64,000 nucleotides of DNA from Raphanus sativus (taxonomy: Eukaryota; Streptophyta; Magnoliopsida; Brassicales; Brassicaceae): positions 15,852,800 to 15,916,799 of the forward strand of contig NC_079518.1 of assembly GCF_000801105.2 (NCBI RefSeq). The letters run 5' to 3'. This document shows, in pieces, positions 46,375 to 59,456 of this stretch. Position 1 is the stretch's first letter. Each line of letters opens with the position of its first letter. The notes beneath the pieces were generated by a model. That model did no database searches, had not been told where the DNA came from, and saw only the letters and a program-made list of their open reading frames with translations. Both the position numbers and the translations under genes were made by a program.

Positions 46375-47311
46375 TTTTCATTTCTTGTTTGATCTTTTGT
46401 ACGTGTGTGTTGTGATGTAAAATGAATTGTGGCTTCTTTTTTTTTTTTAAATCAACTTCGTACTTTCATTTACCAATTCATGATACAAGAAACTTGACCA
46501 AAAGAGATTTTTATCTTATTAACGATTCGCTAACTTTTGTTACGATTCAATGGAGGTGATTGGTTGGGTTTTATCTCTGTACTTTAGTTTTATTTATTTT
46601 TAAATCACAAATTTTATCAATCATGTTGTAACTTTATTTTTGAAATTTAAAGTCTATAAAAAATTTCTATTAAATTTTACTAATCATGCTTTAGCTTTAC
46701 TTTTAAAGCTACAGCAAAAAAAATTAAGGCAAAATTAAGGCAAAATTAAGGCAAAAAAAAAAACATTAAGGCAAAATTTATTTGTATATATTTAGAAAAA
46801 AACCTTACATCTTTGTTTTATAGGCTGTACAAACTGTAAAATAAAAAAACTATTTATAATATTAAATAAATTAGATAATCATAGTAAAAATATCTATATA
46901 TATTTGAATTTATTTTTTGTGTTTTAAAAATTATTGAAATATTTTAAATGATATTAACATTATTTACATATCGCATCTTAAATAACAATAAAATTTGATA
47001 ATTTATAAGAAACATTGATATAAATTATTTAAGTTGATAACAAAAAATTATTTTATATATACATCATACATTTTGTTTTGAAATATCTACAACATATAGC
47101 TTACAGCTACAACAAATTTAAATACAACAAAAATCTATGCAGAAAAATCTATAGTAACAATTCTACAGAATAAATATTTTTTACAAATTTGTGTTAAAAT
47201 TAATTTTTTTAATTATTAAAGGGCCTTAAAAAAGTTGTCCATGGGCCAAGACAAACCATGAGCGTGCCTGATTATTCACATGAGATGGTGTTAATCTATG
47301 AGTGATAGTTA
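46375..47311. other. Intergenic AT-rich DNA upstream of the pseudogene
   Basis: It contains a short tandem array of ATTAAGGCAAA units (46722-46776). Nothing else recognised. Confidence 0.5.
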
Positions 47312-47570
47312 AACCATCTCTAACTCATTGTTATTTTCATTTCTATAATAGTATTTAAAAAGTAAATTGATCCAATCCACCTCTATTTCTTCCTATATAA
47401 TAGAGATTTCTAGTTTTCTTCTATTTATAGAAAAATAAATAGCATTCCTCTATTTTTTTATTTAATATTTAGAAATTGATATTTTAAAAAATTACATTGG
47501 AGTATATCTCAAATCTATTGTAGAATTCTTTTGTTTTAGAGGTGAAAATAATAAAATAAATTGGAGATGA
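47312..47570. mobile_element. Diverged Tourist-like MITE
   Basis: Begins AACCATCTCTAAC after TTA, ends ATTGGAGATGA. Interior CTCTATT/AATAGAG motifs as in the copies at 13563 and 52616. Confidence 0.5.
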
Positions 47571-48544
47571 TAAGCGCGGTCCATCTTAGGCTCGGGGTTG
47601 GTCAAAAGAATCATGTGACTGCTCCAAAAAATACTGATTACACTAGTTCCGATCTTAGCATGCTTCAGCTAACGCACGAACATCTTGTGGGATTTCAGAT
47701 AGGATCAACCAAAAAATCTTACTTTGCAGAATAACTATGAAAGCGTACTACTTCACGTCTTCACCCCCTTGTATGAGTCGTTATATCCACTAATGCATGT
47801 CCCAAATCATACTGCCAATTTAAGACTTACCAAAACCGTCAAGCTTTTGTCTCTCTAGACGGTAAATGATTCCAACTACCAAAGCAAGAATAACCTAATG
47901 TCATTGTTTATTGTCAGAATCTAATTCTGCGGCTCTGTGAAAATATCTGGATCAAATACTTCGAATAATTCTATTCGAGTACTTATTTACTACCAACTTT
48001 TTTTATCCATTTAAAATCCAAATTGAAGAGCGTGAAATTTTGGGCATAAAATTAAACATACAATTTCAATTCCTTTCACCTCGCCCTTAAAAGTAGTTCC
48101 AGTTCATCAAAGTTTCAAAAAAGAAAAAGTAGTTCCAGTTTCTTTGTTTCTTTAACTGCTATATTAGATTCTGACTCACCTTTAAAATGGTAGATATATT
48201 TTTTTGTTTTATATTTTTTAAAAAAAATAATTTTTATATTTGTGTATTTTAATTATATCTGTGTTTTTATTTGTATAATATTTTTTAAATGATTAATAAG
48301 AGATTTTAATCAATACTATTAAAATAGTTGGACCATACATATATCAATAGATCATATTCATGTTTTAATAGTATTGATATATAACGCTATGATATTTATT
48401 GGATTTTATCAGCTATCAGGATAATTTCAGTATTTTACTCGCAGTGTTTGAAGTAGTTCAATAGTTTGATGGACGAGTTCAGACTTGATTATGAAAATAT
48501 ATTTTTTGTATTAATCTTTTTATACAGAACTATAATAGTAAGTT
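47571..48544. other. Intergenic
   Basis: 47580-47960 is of balanced composition but shows no recognisable gene or RNA; the remainder is AT-rich. Confidence 0.4.
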
Positions 48545-49341
48545 TTATATAAATTTAGCCTTTGTTTTTGTTATCAGCATAAACAGGATTATGAAGACTC
48601 TATAAACCATGGTAGCTTTGCGTCTATATGAACGAAAAACGACGACTGCTTCTGTCGCCTTAGTATTATGTGTTCTGGAGATATAGATGAGCTCTGAATG
48701 ATTGAAACTTCTCTTGGATCTTGTCATCTTGATATCTTCTAGGTAACTTGCAACGGCTGACCGTTCATTTGTTCTGAAACTATCTTCAATATTTAAGAAC
48801 AATCCATTACAAAAGTGACATAAAACTGCTGTAAGTTTCTCATACATTTCATTGTTCAGATGAGTGTCTCTCTATCTCCAAATGAAGGGGAAAAATACTG
48901 GGTCTAGTATTCCTTTCTCCCATCAAACCGTCAAATTCTTTCAGCGTGCTATACCACCCATGTTCCGAGTAACTCTTATACTATTTCCAAGACCCATCCA
49001 TAAAACACTTTCCGGTATGGAGGGTAACATTGAGTCCACTTCCCCTCTGGACTGAGCTATCCTATGAGTGATTGTGAGTTGAGCCTTAGGCCAAAGTATT
49101 GATTTTGTCTCTGCCAATTTGAAAGTATCCCAAGGATCTATATCCAAGTTGATGAAAACTTTACTATTTTTTTCTTTTCAAGTAAACTATAATATCCAAA
49201 CAAGTTGATGATCTTCCTGCTGTTGAGACCCTCACCAAAACAGGTGATCCATTTTTGTAAAGAATGAATGAGTAGGAAAAATATCTAATATTCAAAATAT
49301 GTGATCTATCGTTTCCTCAATTGCTCTGCATCGTGCACATA
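48545..49341 (-). mobile_element. LINE fragment (zinc-finger/RNase H end of ORF2)
   Basis: Minus strand: CARCRAIEETIDHIF (zf-RVT-like region, about 49280-49330), then DPWDTFKLAETKSILWPKAQ, LTITHRIAQSRGEVDSMLPS and, after a deletion, ASYLEDIKM...SELIYISRTHNTKA (RNase H end). Several frames broken. The Helitron at 49342 abuts its upstream side. Confidence 0.7.
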
Positions 49342-50191
49342 TCTACTATATTAATTTAGGGTCCTAAAATTTATCTACCATTTAGAAGTTATCATTTAAA
49401 TTTGGACATTCTCTAAAATAGTAGGTGTTTGGCTACTTAAATCTGTTTGGTTCCTTGAATATATCAACATGACTAACAACTTAATTTAAACCAACATAAA
49501 TACACATTATAAATGGTTTAACTAATGGGCTTTGGAAAATTATTAAAATCGTGTTGCTTTGCAAATAAAGGGCCATATGATTATGTAAACCAATTTACCT
49601 TAGGTCTTATAAATATTGGGTTTTAACCAACTAACATTGTATTTGAAACTTAAAAATAAAAGACTATATAATATATCCACAAACAATATTATAATAAAAA
49701 TACATTATTTTTTGTGGAATTAAAGTTTATTTGATTTTTTTCGTTTTCTCAGTAACAATTAAAAGCATTGTCTATATATTTTACCTATAAATTTTGAATC
49801 TCACACATATTAACGTTTATATACAGTATAAACTCTTTGAATTAATACTCTATTAATTAATATACACTAATTTTTTTTATAAATATTATATTTTATAGTC
49901 CCAACATTGAATTTTTTGTTCAATTATTATATCGATAAATTAATAACCTCTATAAATTAATTTTTTTTATAGTTTTGGTGTAATCCCAACATTATTAATT
50001 TATAGAGGTTTCACTGTACAAGTTTTAATTTAAAAAATGTGTATATTTTATAACCAAAAACAATATTATTCGAAAACTATATATATAAAAAACTATTGTT
50101 TTTTATAATATGTATATTCTAATCTCGGTAACAATTAGAAAAGGTATGTTTAAATAATTTCCGCCCTTGAAAAGGGCGGGTCAGTATCTAG
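49342..50191 (+). mobile_element. 850-bp non-autonomous Helitron
   Basis: 5' end A then TCTACTATATTAATTTAGGG. 3' end CCGCCCTTGAAAAGGGCGGG (hairpin), then TCAGTATCTAG at 50191 with T following. The only complete Helitron here on the plus strand. Non-coding. Confidence 0.78.
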
Positions 50192-50454
50192 TTATATCTT
50201 ATTGAATACTTCTTGCTTGTAAGTTTTTTTAACTGCTATATAGCCTAATATAAATTTAGCATTTTATAGCATTATAATCTTGTTTGGATTTTTTTTAAAT
50301 ATAATTTGACAACAATATTTTTCAAAAATTATAAAATTTTCTAGAGATTCTCAAATAGTAACTTTATGCATTTTCATAATATTTTCAATAAAACTAATTT
50401 TTTAATTTATATAAAGTATGTTGTCAAATATGATAATAAATTTTTAGAGCATAT

Positions 50455-51345
50455 CAAATGCAACTCTATTTTTTCTCTATATTTTCCTCTAAATAAATTA
50501 GTTTTTGTTCCAATAGTTTGTCTCTAAAATAGTACTACTCTGTTTCAGAGTAGACATGTCAATTAGGGTCGAAGCCCACAGCCCTAACCCGCCTGATCCT
50601 AAAAATTACCGGGTCTGGACTTAGTTTTATGAACCCAAAAAAAATCGGGTCTTTCGGGGTAAGCCCATTTGGGCTTTGGATATTTTAGGCTTAAACCCGT
50701 CCGGGCTAGGGCCGGTCCGAAAACCCAAAACTTTATATTTTATTTAACATATTATCATTTTTCAATCAAAATTTTTGTTAGTATTCACATATTATTTTAA
50801 TATTTTAACCCAAACTCTAATAAAAAAATATAAAAGTTGTTAATGCACCTTATTGTTTGATCATTACAAATGTCATATTTTAAAATTTGCAAATATAACT
50901 TCTTTTTTGATAACATTGTTTTGTCAACATATAAAATCCGAAACGTTTGATCATATTTATCATAAATTTTGTTCTATTATATGTTTAGTTTAAATTTATT
51001 TTCATTATTTAAATCCGGTTAGTTTATAATAACTTTTAAAACATATGAAAAAGTAAAATATTTTTGATAAAGAAAAAAAATTTAAATTCACTTTACATTT
51101 TTTAAATGTTAAAACTGATTTTTTACAAAATTCATATGTATTAAAACGCTAGAAACGACAATGATAAATTATTTTTCGAAAAGCCAAAAAAACCGAAAAG
51201 CCCTATAGCCGGCCGGGCTTTGAATTCTAGGCCCAATAAGAACAGGGCTGGGCTCAAATATTTACAGGCTTAGCGAGTTTAGACCGAGCCGCGCTGGACC
51301 AGTCCGAATTGACACCCCTATTTCAGATAAAAATATATATAAAAA
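50455..51345. mobile_element. Tourist-like MITE remnant split by another element
   Basis: Starts AGAGCATATCAAATG with CTCTATTTTTTCTCTATATTT as in the other MITE copies. It is interrupted at 50550 by a Mutator-like element and resumes at 51319. Confidence 0.45.
50550..51318. mobile_element. 769-bp Mutator-like non-autonomous element with 9-bp target duplication
   Basis: Flanked by TGTTTCAGA (50541-50549) and TATTTCAGA (51319-51327). The ends GTAGACATGTCAATTAGGG and (reverse complement) GGGGTGTCAATTCGGACTGG share TGTCAATT. Both arms are rich in GGGCT/AGCCC and CCGGGTC motifs, with an AT-rich centre. No transposase. Confidence 0.65.
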
Positions 51346-51767
51346 AAAAGAATTGGGTTAAAGATAATCTTACAAAGTGTATAGTACATGAGGATATGGG
51401 GTGGACACAACTATTCGTTACTTGGCCCATATTCGCTCTTGATCCCTATTTGACTTGTAAAATTGAGTACTTGGTTTGACCAAGTCAAGTATCAAATAAT
51501 CTATTTAAATTATTCAATCAACTACTTGGCGTTGTTTGGCTTATTACTCGTATTTGTTAATGAACAAGGATACATTTTCTCAAATAATAAAATAACTTGT
51601 TTTTTTTAATAACTTGTTTATATTTTCATTTTCAGAAGTGAATCAAAAATATAAGACATATTTATATAAGTATCGTGAAGTTTTCTCTTTCTTATATATT
51701 ATGTTTCTTGAATTAACTAAAATATAGTAAGAATAATGAGATATTTATATTTCAATAGTATACAAAA

Positions 51768-52040
51768 ACTAACTATATATTTCACTCTATTATAGAGTTC
51801 AATTTTCTCCAATGGTTCACTCTATAATAGAGTTACTCTATAATAGAGTGGGTTTAAGTAATGTTGGCTTTTTATTTTATATTTGAAGTGGAAAAACAAC
51901 ATTATTCTATAATTCACTCTATTATAGAATAACTCTATTATAAAGTGAACCATTTGAGCAAATCAAACTCTATAATAGAGTTATTCTATTTTAGAGTGAA
52001 ATATAGAATGCGTTTTTGTGTACCATTGAAAATATCCTAA
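51768..52040. repeat. MITE-like palindrome array
   Basis: CTCTATAATAGAG/CTCTATTATAGAG units recur at least eight times in both orientations around TCCAATGG and CCATTGAA. Related to the Tourist-like family; ends not fixed. Confidence 0.5.
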
Positions 52041-52615
52041 ATAATAAATTTGTTTTGTTTTGAATTCCCGTGAATTAGTAAGAAACTTTCAAGAAACTTG
52101 CAAGTAATTTACTTATAACAAGAAATAAAACAAGGTAAGTAACTTGCAAATCTGTCATTTTCGCAAGTATTTGAAACTGTAGGTACTCGGTTTTAACAAA
52201 ATTCAAGTACAAGTAAAAAAAATTAATCGTACAAATCAAGCCGAGTACCAAAAATATCGAAAATACCATGTAGCCAGCTATTGCCCAGGTATTTATCCCA
52301 AAACTAGACATAATATATACTCAAGGTCAAGAATGCTCTAATGACATTGACACATTCAACCAAAACGGTTTAACACGACAATAGAGACCCTCGTAAACAC
52401 AGTGAACCTTGAATCCACCCTAGAAGTAAACAACTTCAAGAAAAGCCAAGACACCTGACCTGATATAGACCTAATCGAAGATTTTGCACGCTTGAACATC
52501 AAGAAAGCTCAGTCTCAAACTAAGAAAAGTATGCATATTTATTTGAATACAAAGGCATCAAAATACCTCAAGGAGAACATCGAAACCTCAAGATATTATC
52601 AAAACAGATCACTTA

Positions 52616-52957
52616 GAGCATCTCCAATGTGTGTCTCTGTATTTTCTTCTGAAATAGAGATCTGTGTGTCTGTACATTTTCCTCTAAAATAGAGATCTCT
52701 ATTATAGAGGTAGATTTGCTCAAATGTATGTTTCTATAATAGAGTTCCTCTATTTTAAAAGAAAATATAGAGAAATATTACTTTTTGTCTCTATATTTAG
52801 AGGTGAAAATAGTATATCTCTATATTTTCCTCTATAAATAAAGGGACTCTATTATAGAGACACACATTGGAATAAATCCACCTCTATAATAAAGATTTTT
52901 TATTTCAGGAGAAAATATATAGATAAAATTAGAGGTGGGTTGAAGTCGGAGATGGTC
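52616..52957. mobile_element. Tourist-like MITE, copy 2
   Basis: Ends GAGCATCTCCAATG and CGGAGATGGTC with TTA on both flanks (52613-52615, 52958-52960). 342 bp; clear relative of the 13563-13952 copy. Confidence 0.75.
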
Positions 52958-52960
52958 TTA

Positions 52961-53814
52961 TCCGACATCTTCCATGGCATCATGGACCAGAGTCCGAGCC
53001 ATAGTAGTTATTTCTTTTCTTTTAGTCATTTTCTTTTGGTCATGATTAGTTCTGCTTCTTTGCATTTGTCATATCATTTTAAATCTTTCATTTTCTTTCT
53101 CTGAGTCAATCATATTTTTGTCTTTCCTTATATATCTTGTATTTTAGCATAAAATAAGAGAGAATTTGTTATTGTTTTATTTTACGAAGAGATTTCATGT
53201 AACCCAAAATTTAAAATAAGAATTGAAAAATATATTTTTTTGATGAATTAACCAGACCGAAATCAACCAACTATTCAGTGGAATTAAAATACTTTTAAAG
53301 GAAAGTGCATTAAATCATTATCTAAATTCGTAGTATATAACGAAGTGGGTTACCAACCTAATAACCAACAAAATGTGACATTTCCCTAGACTCAGAGGAG
53401 AAACTAACTCCAACGTAGATGTCCAAGGTTTCTTCGTGAACTTTATTTTTCCTAACTTGTAGTTTAGCATGTAAAGGGTATAATAACATGATACAAAGAA
53501 GACGCATTTTTTTTATTGCTAATAGAGTTGCTAGAATACATGCAAAGAAGATAATTTGTCCATCGTATTAATCTAAGATGAATATACATACACTTACGGG
53601 ACTCGGATTCCAAGAGTTTGATGATTCGGATTTTTAAATTTGGATTTTTAAAGGTTTTTACCATCTTTACCGGCAGATATTCATTCCCAACCAAAATGAC
53701 AACTCTAGTACATTTTGGTTGTCTCCATTTAAAATCTAACACCAATTGGTAAAAGCTGGTGAAGACCTCCATTAATGCCTCCTTTTTCTCTCCACTACTT
53801 TCAACATGTGCACG
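52961..53814. other. Upstream region of the GDSL lipase gene
   Basis: AT-rich. A 121-codon minus-strand frame (53464-53829) overlaps the promoter, but it has no family resemblance and is probably chance. Confidence 0.5.
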
Positions 53815-53822
53815 TATATATA
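53815..53822 (+). promoter_or_regulatory. TATA box of the GDSL lipase gene
   Basis: TATATATA about 115 bases before the ATG; the following 100 bases lack ATG and suit a short leader. Confidence 0.5.
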
Positions 53823-53937
53823 CACACATAAGAATCTTGTACCCTTACTCATCCCATCTCCAAGCAAGCACCTAAACAGAGTTCACAGCCTCATATACAT
53901 ACAGATTATACAATTCTTTAGCCGTTTGAGTACAACA

Positions 53938-55954
53938 ATGACGAACTCGGTGGCTAATGTTGCACTACTAGGGGTTTGCCTGCAAATGATGAGCTTACTT
54001 GTGCTGCAAGCCAACGCCAGGGCTTTCCTAGTGTTTGGAGATTCCCTCGTAGACAATGGTAACAATGACTTTCTAGTGACCACTGCTCGTGCCGATAACT
54101 ACCCTTACGGTATCGACTTCCCAACTCACCTTCCCACCGGCAGATTCTCCAATGGTCTTAACATTCCAGATCTCATCAGTAAGCTTTCTTAGCCTTTTTT
54201 TTTTTGTAAAAGGCTTTCTTAGCCTTAACAATTCAAATATTACCACAAATAAAATAGTAATAATATGATGATCTTTATAGGTGAGCATTTGGGTCAAGCT
54301 TCTCCATTGCCTTACCTGAGTCCTATGCTCAAGAAAGACAAGCTCCTGATTGGCGCCAACTTTGCTTCCGCTGGTATTGGAATCCTTAACGACACCGGTA
54401 TCCAGTTTGTAAGTTATAGTTTTACAAGAGTCCGTTAAGTCGTTAATGTATTCAATCAGGTAAGCTAAGGTAGTTTTTGATAATGAGGGGTGTTTTGGTA
54501 TTTTCTCGCAGCTGAACATAATTCGGATCACGAAGCAGTTGGAGTACTTCGAGCAGTACAAAGTAAGGGTGAGTGGATTGGTCGGAGAAGAAGAGATGGA
54601 GCGGCTCGTTAACGGAGCACTGGTTCTAATAACACTAGGAGGCAACGATTTCGTCAACAACTACTACTTGGTCCCTTTCTCCGCAAGATCTCGTCAATTC
54701 TCTCTCCCCGACTACGTTGTCTATGTCGTTTCTGAATATCGCAAAGTCTTACGGGTTTGTTTATTTACATAGAGGCCTAAATCATCCATTAAATTTCTCA
54801 CCAATTCTAATTCTTGAAAAAAAATCAAATGAAGTTTGAAACTGCATTGCGTTTAATATACAAATTCATAATATTTTTTTTTATAGAAAATGTACGATTT
54901 GGGTGCTCGACGTGTCCTGGTGACTGGGACAGGGCCCATGGGTTGCGTCCCGGCCGAGCTGGCTCAACGTAGCCGCAGTGGCGAGTGTTCTACGGAACTA
55001 CAACGAGCCGCATCGCTATTCAACCCACAGCTTGTTCAGATGATCAACGACCTCAACAATGAAGTTGGATCTTCGGCCTTCATTGCCGCTAATACTCAAC
55101 AAATGCACATGGACTTTATCAGCGACCCACAAGCATATGGTATATGTCGTTTTTTGACTAATTTAATTTGTCCTTAATAACATTTTAGAAAGCAGGTTAT
55201 TATTTGACGTTTAAAAATCGGTTTAAGGGTGAGATTTAGATGTGTTGGTACTGTTTTATCGTTTTTTGGTTTTGGAAACATTAAAAAAAGGTTTTGGAAA
55301 CATATATCGAACAAGAACATATATTTTTGTATATATAAAATAGGGGAAAAGTTTTCGTTAAGTTTATTTTTCTAGGTATTGAATTTTAAAATTAATTAAA
55401 ACAGAAAATAAATTTTAGTTTTTTTGTAAAAAAATAATTTTAGTTAATATCATTTATTATAATTTTTCCAAAAATATCTTACATTATAATTGTTGTTAAA
55501 ATAAATCATAATTTTAACACAACTGAATATTTCTCAAAGAACGTTTGTATTTTATATTTCGTTGGCAATCTGTAAATTCAAATGCTGATTGCTTAGCCAG
55601 TAGTGATAAGATTTGTTGTTGTAACTTGTGTGGGATCCACTCTTTTAATTTCATAAATTTTGTTAAGTGTATTTTTAGTGATGTATAATTAAGTTCGGTT
55701 TTGGTTTGGTATTTAATGCAGGATTCGTAACGTCGAAGGTGGCGTGTTGTGGACAAGGACCGTATAATGGGATAGGACTATGCACAGCGTTATCAAATCT
55801 CTGCCCAAACAGAGATCTCTTCGCCTTTTGGGATCCTTTTCATCCATCAGAGAAAGCTAGTAGAATCATTGCTCAACAAATCCTCAACGGTTCTCCCGAG
55901 TACATGCATCCCATGAACCTCAGCACTATCCTCACCCTTGATTCCACAACTTAA
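53938..55954 (+). CDS. GDSL esterase/lipase (SGNH hydrolase), secreted
   Basis: Five exons (53938-54178, 54281-54408, 54512-54754, 54887-55139, 55722-55954) join in frame into 365 residues, the usual size. Residues 1-27 are a signal peptide. Block I is [12 protein letters not shown] with catalytic Ser36. Block II has ASAGIG, block III GGNDF (about 166-170), and block V DPFHPSE with Asp326 and His329, so the Ser-Asp-His set is complete. Closest in memory to AT5G33370 and LTL1 (AT3G04290), a group that includes cutin-polymerising and salt-responsive extracellular lipases; the substrate here is inferred to be a cell-wall or cuticle ester. Intron 4 is long (582 bp), AT-rich and contains a LINE relic. 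The ATG at 53938 is chosen because it begins the signal peptide. Confidence 0.93.
55545..55690 (+). mobile_element. LINE RNase H relic in intron 4 of the GDSL gene
   Basis: The plus strand reads [20 protein letters not shown], similar to the end of plant LINE RNase H domains ([10 protein letters not shown]), then leaves the frame. No ends found. Confidence 0.45.
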
Positions 55955-56655
55955 TCTTCTGTTCATCTCTCCAAATTCCCACTCTATGTTCTCTTTTAAT
56001 TGTTTGATTTTCTCTTTAATTATGTATTCGACATGGCTGCTTTAAATAGTTTCCATGAGTTATGTTGTGTGTTTTGTCTTCTTTATCAATAATTGAATCG
56101 CCAATTGTTACTTCAGAAGTAATATCTGTTTTCTAGCATTCTTTCCAATGTTCATTTCCATCTTTTCATTTTTATTTGTAATCAAATTAAATGGTAACAG
56201 ATATTTTCTTTTCTTTCTTTTAAACAATCAAACTAATTAATCAAATAATAAAAAGTTCATTTATAGGTATGTTTGAGATAGTAGAAAATCTAAGAGCATC
56301 TTATCTTATCTTTTTTTTTTTTTTTTTGTGATGATCTATCAAGACAGTCTGGAGAAAGATTGTAGAAAATATCACAATTTCTCTGCAAACTTGCAAAGAG
56401 ATTTTGAAATGTTCTGTAGAGACTATTTCCACACTTGTCCATTTTCTATTGACTCAATTAGATTTACAAAATGAAAATTTATTATGTCACTTGAAAATGA
56501 AAATATCAATAAAGTCAGTGTAAAGACTATGTGACTATGTGAGAGATATGGGTTGCTGGTAATTTAACTCAAATGAATGGATAACAGTTGCTTCGCCTAA
56601 ATAACAAGCAAAAGCCAGAGCCAACTTAACTCAAATGTCAAAATGGAAGCGTCCA
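55955..56655. other. 3' flank of the GDSL gene and intergenic DNA
   Basis: A probable 3' untranslated region with polyadenylation-like TATCAATAATTGAAT near 56085; otherwise nothing recognised. Confidence 0.5.
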
Positions 56656-57030
56656 CATGAACTACATCAAGTGTAACTATGATTGTCGTTTTATGGGAAT
56701 GAATACTGAATCAGAAGCTGCTTGGATCTTTAGAGATCATAATGGAACATATTCTAAAGCTGCTAAAGGCCTGCCGGGGCTCGATTTGTACATCTTCTTT
56801 AGACGCTGAACTACAAGCTCTCTTAATGACAGTACACCACGCATGGTCCAAAGGATACCGCAATGTTATATTTGAAGGTGATAACAGTGAAGTTCCTCAA
56901 CTTACCAAAGGCTGTCAGAAGAATTTCAAGTTACATAATTGGATATGCGAGATCAAGAAGTAGATAGCTAAGTTGGAAATCTTCGGCATTACATGGACCA
57001 GTCGACATCCAAATAAGGCGGGTGACTAAT
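56656..57030 (+). mobile_element. LINE-type RNase H fragment
   Basis: Across two frames: NTESEAAWIFRDHNG, then SSLDAELQALLMTVHHAWSK, GYRNVIFEGDNSEV and, at the end, IFGITWTSRHPNKA. This is the RVT_3/RNase H domain common at LINE ends (AE.AL, EGD.., N..AD). Frameshifted; no other element parts. Confidence 0.65.
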
Positions 57031-59456
57031 AATTCTTCTTTTATTATTTTAGTTAAAATAATTCAATTAAATAATTAATTAAATTGGTAAAAATCTATTT
57101 GTTAATTAACCTAATAAACCATTGAATTTAAATACAATTATAGTCATTTAAATATCAACAAACGTTTGAAAATTTGTTGGGAATAATTCTCAACAAACAT
57201 TTTTACGAGGAATATTATTTGTCTAGAAATGTTTTGACGGAATCTTTACAAAAAGTTATGTTAATGACAAAAATTTCCGACGGATAATCATCCTGAAGGA
57301 TTTATGAAGATTTTTTTTTCCGACAAGATAGATAGACCCAGCAAAATCTTAAGGTATAACTTATTTTCTTGTACTGTTTATGTTACTTTCATAAAATTAC
57401 TTTAACCAAATGGTTAATATGTCCTCAAACGAATTAACGGTGGACTAATTTCTGATATGGTCAATATAGATTCAAACGCTTAGAAAGTTCATATGGATTT
57501 TTTAATAATAATCGGATTGAAGTCGTATTACGGATATCTTGTTTGACCGTATAAAGCACAATGAAAATTGTTAAGGTTGTAGAAAAAAAATTTCTACCAA
57601 CATCCATCTGATTTGTACATCGATAATATCAACCTTTTAGAGTTTTAGTACACGAGCAAGAACATATGTGGGATAATGTAACAGCCGCCACTTAACAAGT
57701 AATACAAGACCAAAATTTTAACTAAATTGTAACTAAAATGTAACCCCACCATTTTCACTGAATAAATTGAATAAATTTTTGTTTTGTGTATCTTTGACAT
57801 ATTTTTTTTTGTGATTAGATTAGTAGAGGCTTGTGATAGTTGTAGGGTGTTCCTGTGTTGTGACACCATGAATGCATTCTCCTTGGTAACTTAAGTTACC
57901 CAGCCTATATCATCTTTCTCTTTATCTTTGCATGTGTGAGGTAGATGAGTAATATTGTTGTACGAGTTGGTGTGGTATTTCGGGCGTTACTCTTTCTATT
58001 TTCTTAAGTTTTCAGTTGGTTTTGCTTGTTTACAAGTCAAAGTTGTTCTTTCGGATTTCAAAGTTCAATTTCAGTTTATATAAGATATTCTAACTTAGGA
58101 GTTCAAAATCAATTATTAAAGGTATTTCAAAAATGTAAGGATTACTTGAGTGGAAACGTAAGTCTGTGTCATTATGTCCTTGGCAAGCAAGGGTGAGAAT
58201 TTTATGTGTCATTATTGTTAAAATAATATTTTTAATATCTCTTAAAAATAAGCAGTAAAAAAATTGTGAATGTATTTTATAAGTTATATTATATCAGTAA
58301 AATATAATATATATATATTTTTTCTATAATTGAAAGATATTATAATCAACAAAATATATGATAAATAAATAAAAGTAATTATAAACTATTTTAGTCAATT
58401 AAACATATATCAGTTTATGTTACTTAATTATTTTATGTAATTATCTAAGAAATTAGATAGATGTATAAAAAATATTTCTATTACTTTGAAAATATATATT
58501 TTGTATTGTGTAAAATTATGTTTTAAAATAAATAATATTTTTTTCATAATATCAAGATTATTGTGAATTTTTTTTATGAAATTACATTATATAAAAATAT
58601 ATAGATTTTTTATCTATGAAACAATAGATATAAAGGAAGTATTTTATTGACAAAAAACAGGAAGTATTTTATTAGTTCGAAAGTATATTTTATGTTATTT
58701 AAAATATTTTTAAAAATAGAATATTACTATCTTGTAAATTTTCCTTTTTAATGAAATCATATTTTATATACATATATTTTCGTTTTTAAATTTGCTTTTC
58801 AAAGTTTATAAATGTTTCTTTTTTAATATATACGTTATATGAAAAATTTTGAAAATGAAACTAATAAAAATCAATAATAGTATTTAATGTAATATTTTCA
58901 ATTCATTAAAAATATTAGTGTAATCAATTATTGTGAGTGTTAACGTGAGATCGACACATAATAAACTGAGATCGACACATAATAAACTGATTTCTCAAAT
59001 AATATTTTAGAGATATTGAAAAAAAGTGGCTTTAGAGACTTTCTAATCGCACGAAGCTTTTAAAGCCTTAACCCCAATCGGACCCTAATTAGATTGGTAA
59101 TGACCCTTAACGGGTAAGCAAATAGTAATGTGTAGTGAAGCCCATCACAAACTGAAATTCTATAAAGCTTTATGTTCATTCAGTTAATCCAATTGTTGGA
59201 AACATGATTCTCTCTTTTCTTCCTTTTTGATTAAACTTTAAACTATTTCACTAATCCAATTAATTCTATAATATTTTAAAACATTTAACTAATCCAGTTA
59301 ATTAGTATATGATATTTTAGCTTGAATGTTACGACAGGCAACCCAGTGAAATACCGTATCGAGCTGTATTTTCACTCTTTCTAAAGCCTTTTGGATTAAA
59401 TATTAAACGTTTACACACGAGGTATTAAGCATAAAAAGTTTACTAAACCCTTCAAT
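57031..59456. other. Intergenic AT-rich DNA
   Basis: No gene. It includes a 21-bp tandem duplication (GAGATCGACACATAATAAACT, about 58947-58990). 59300-59456 is the likely 3' flank of the oxidoreductase gene. Confidence 0.5.

Noticed and set aside
47580..47900. 5S rRNA-like or other structured RNA island
   Set aside because: Balanced composition caught the eye, but it does not match the plant 5S gene or any RNA that I know.
53464..53829. 121-codon minus-strand open frame in the GDSL promoter
   Set aside because: No recognisable domain, no promoter or splice support; probably chance.
54073..54660. 195-codon minus-strand open frame
   Set aside because: Antisense across GDSL exons and introns; crosses introns without splice logic.
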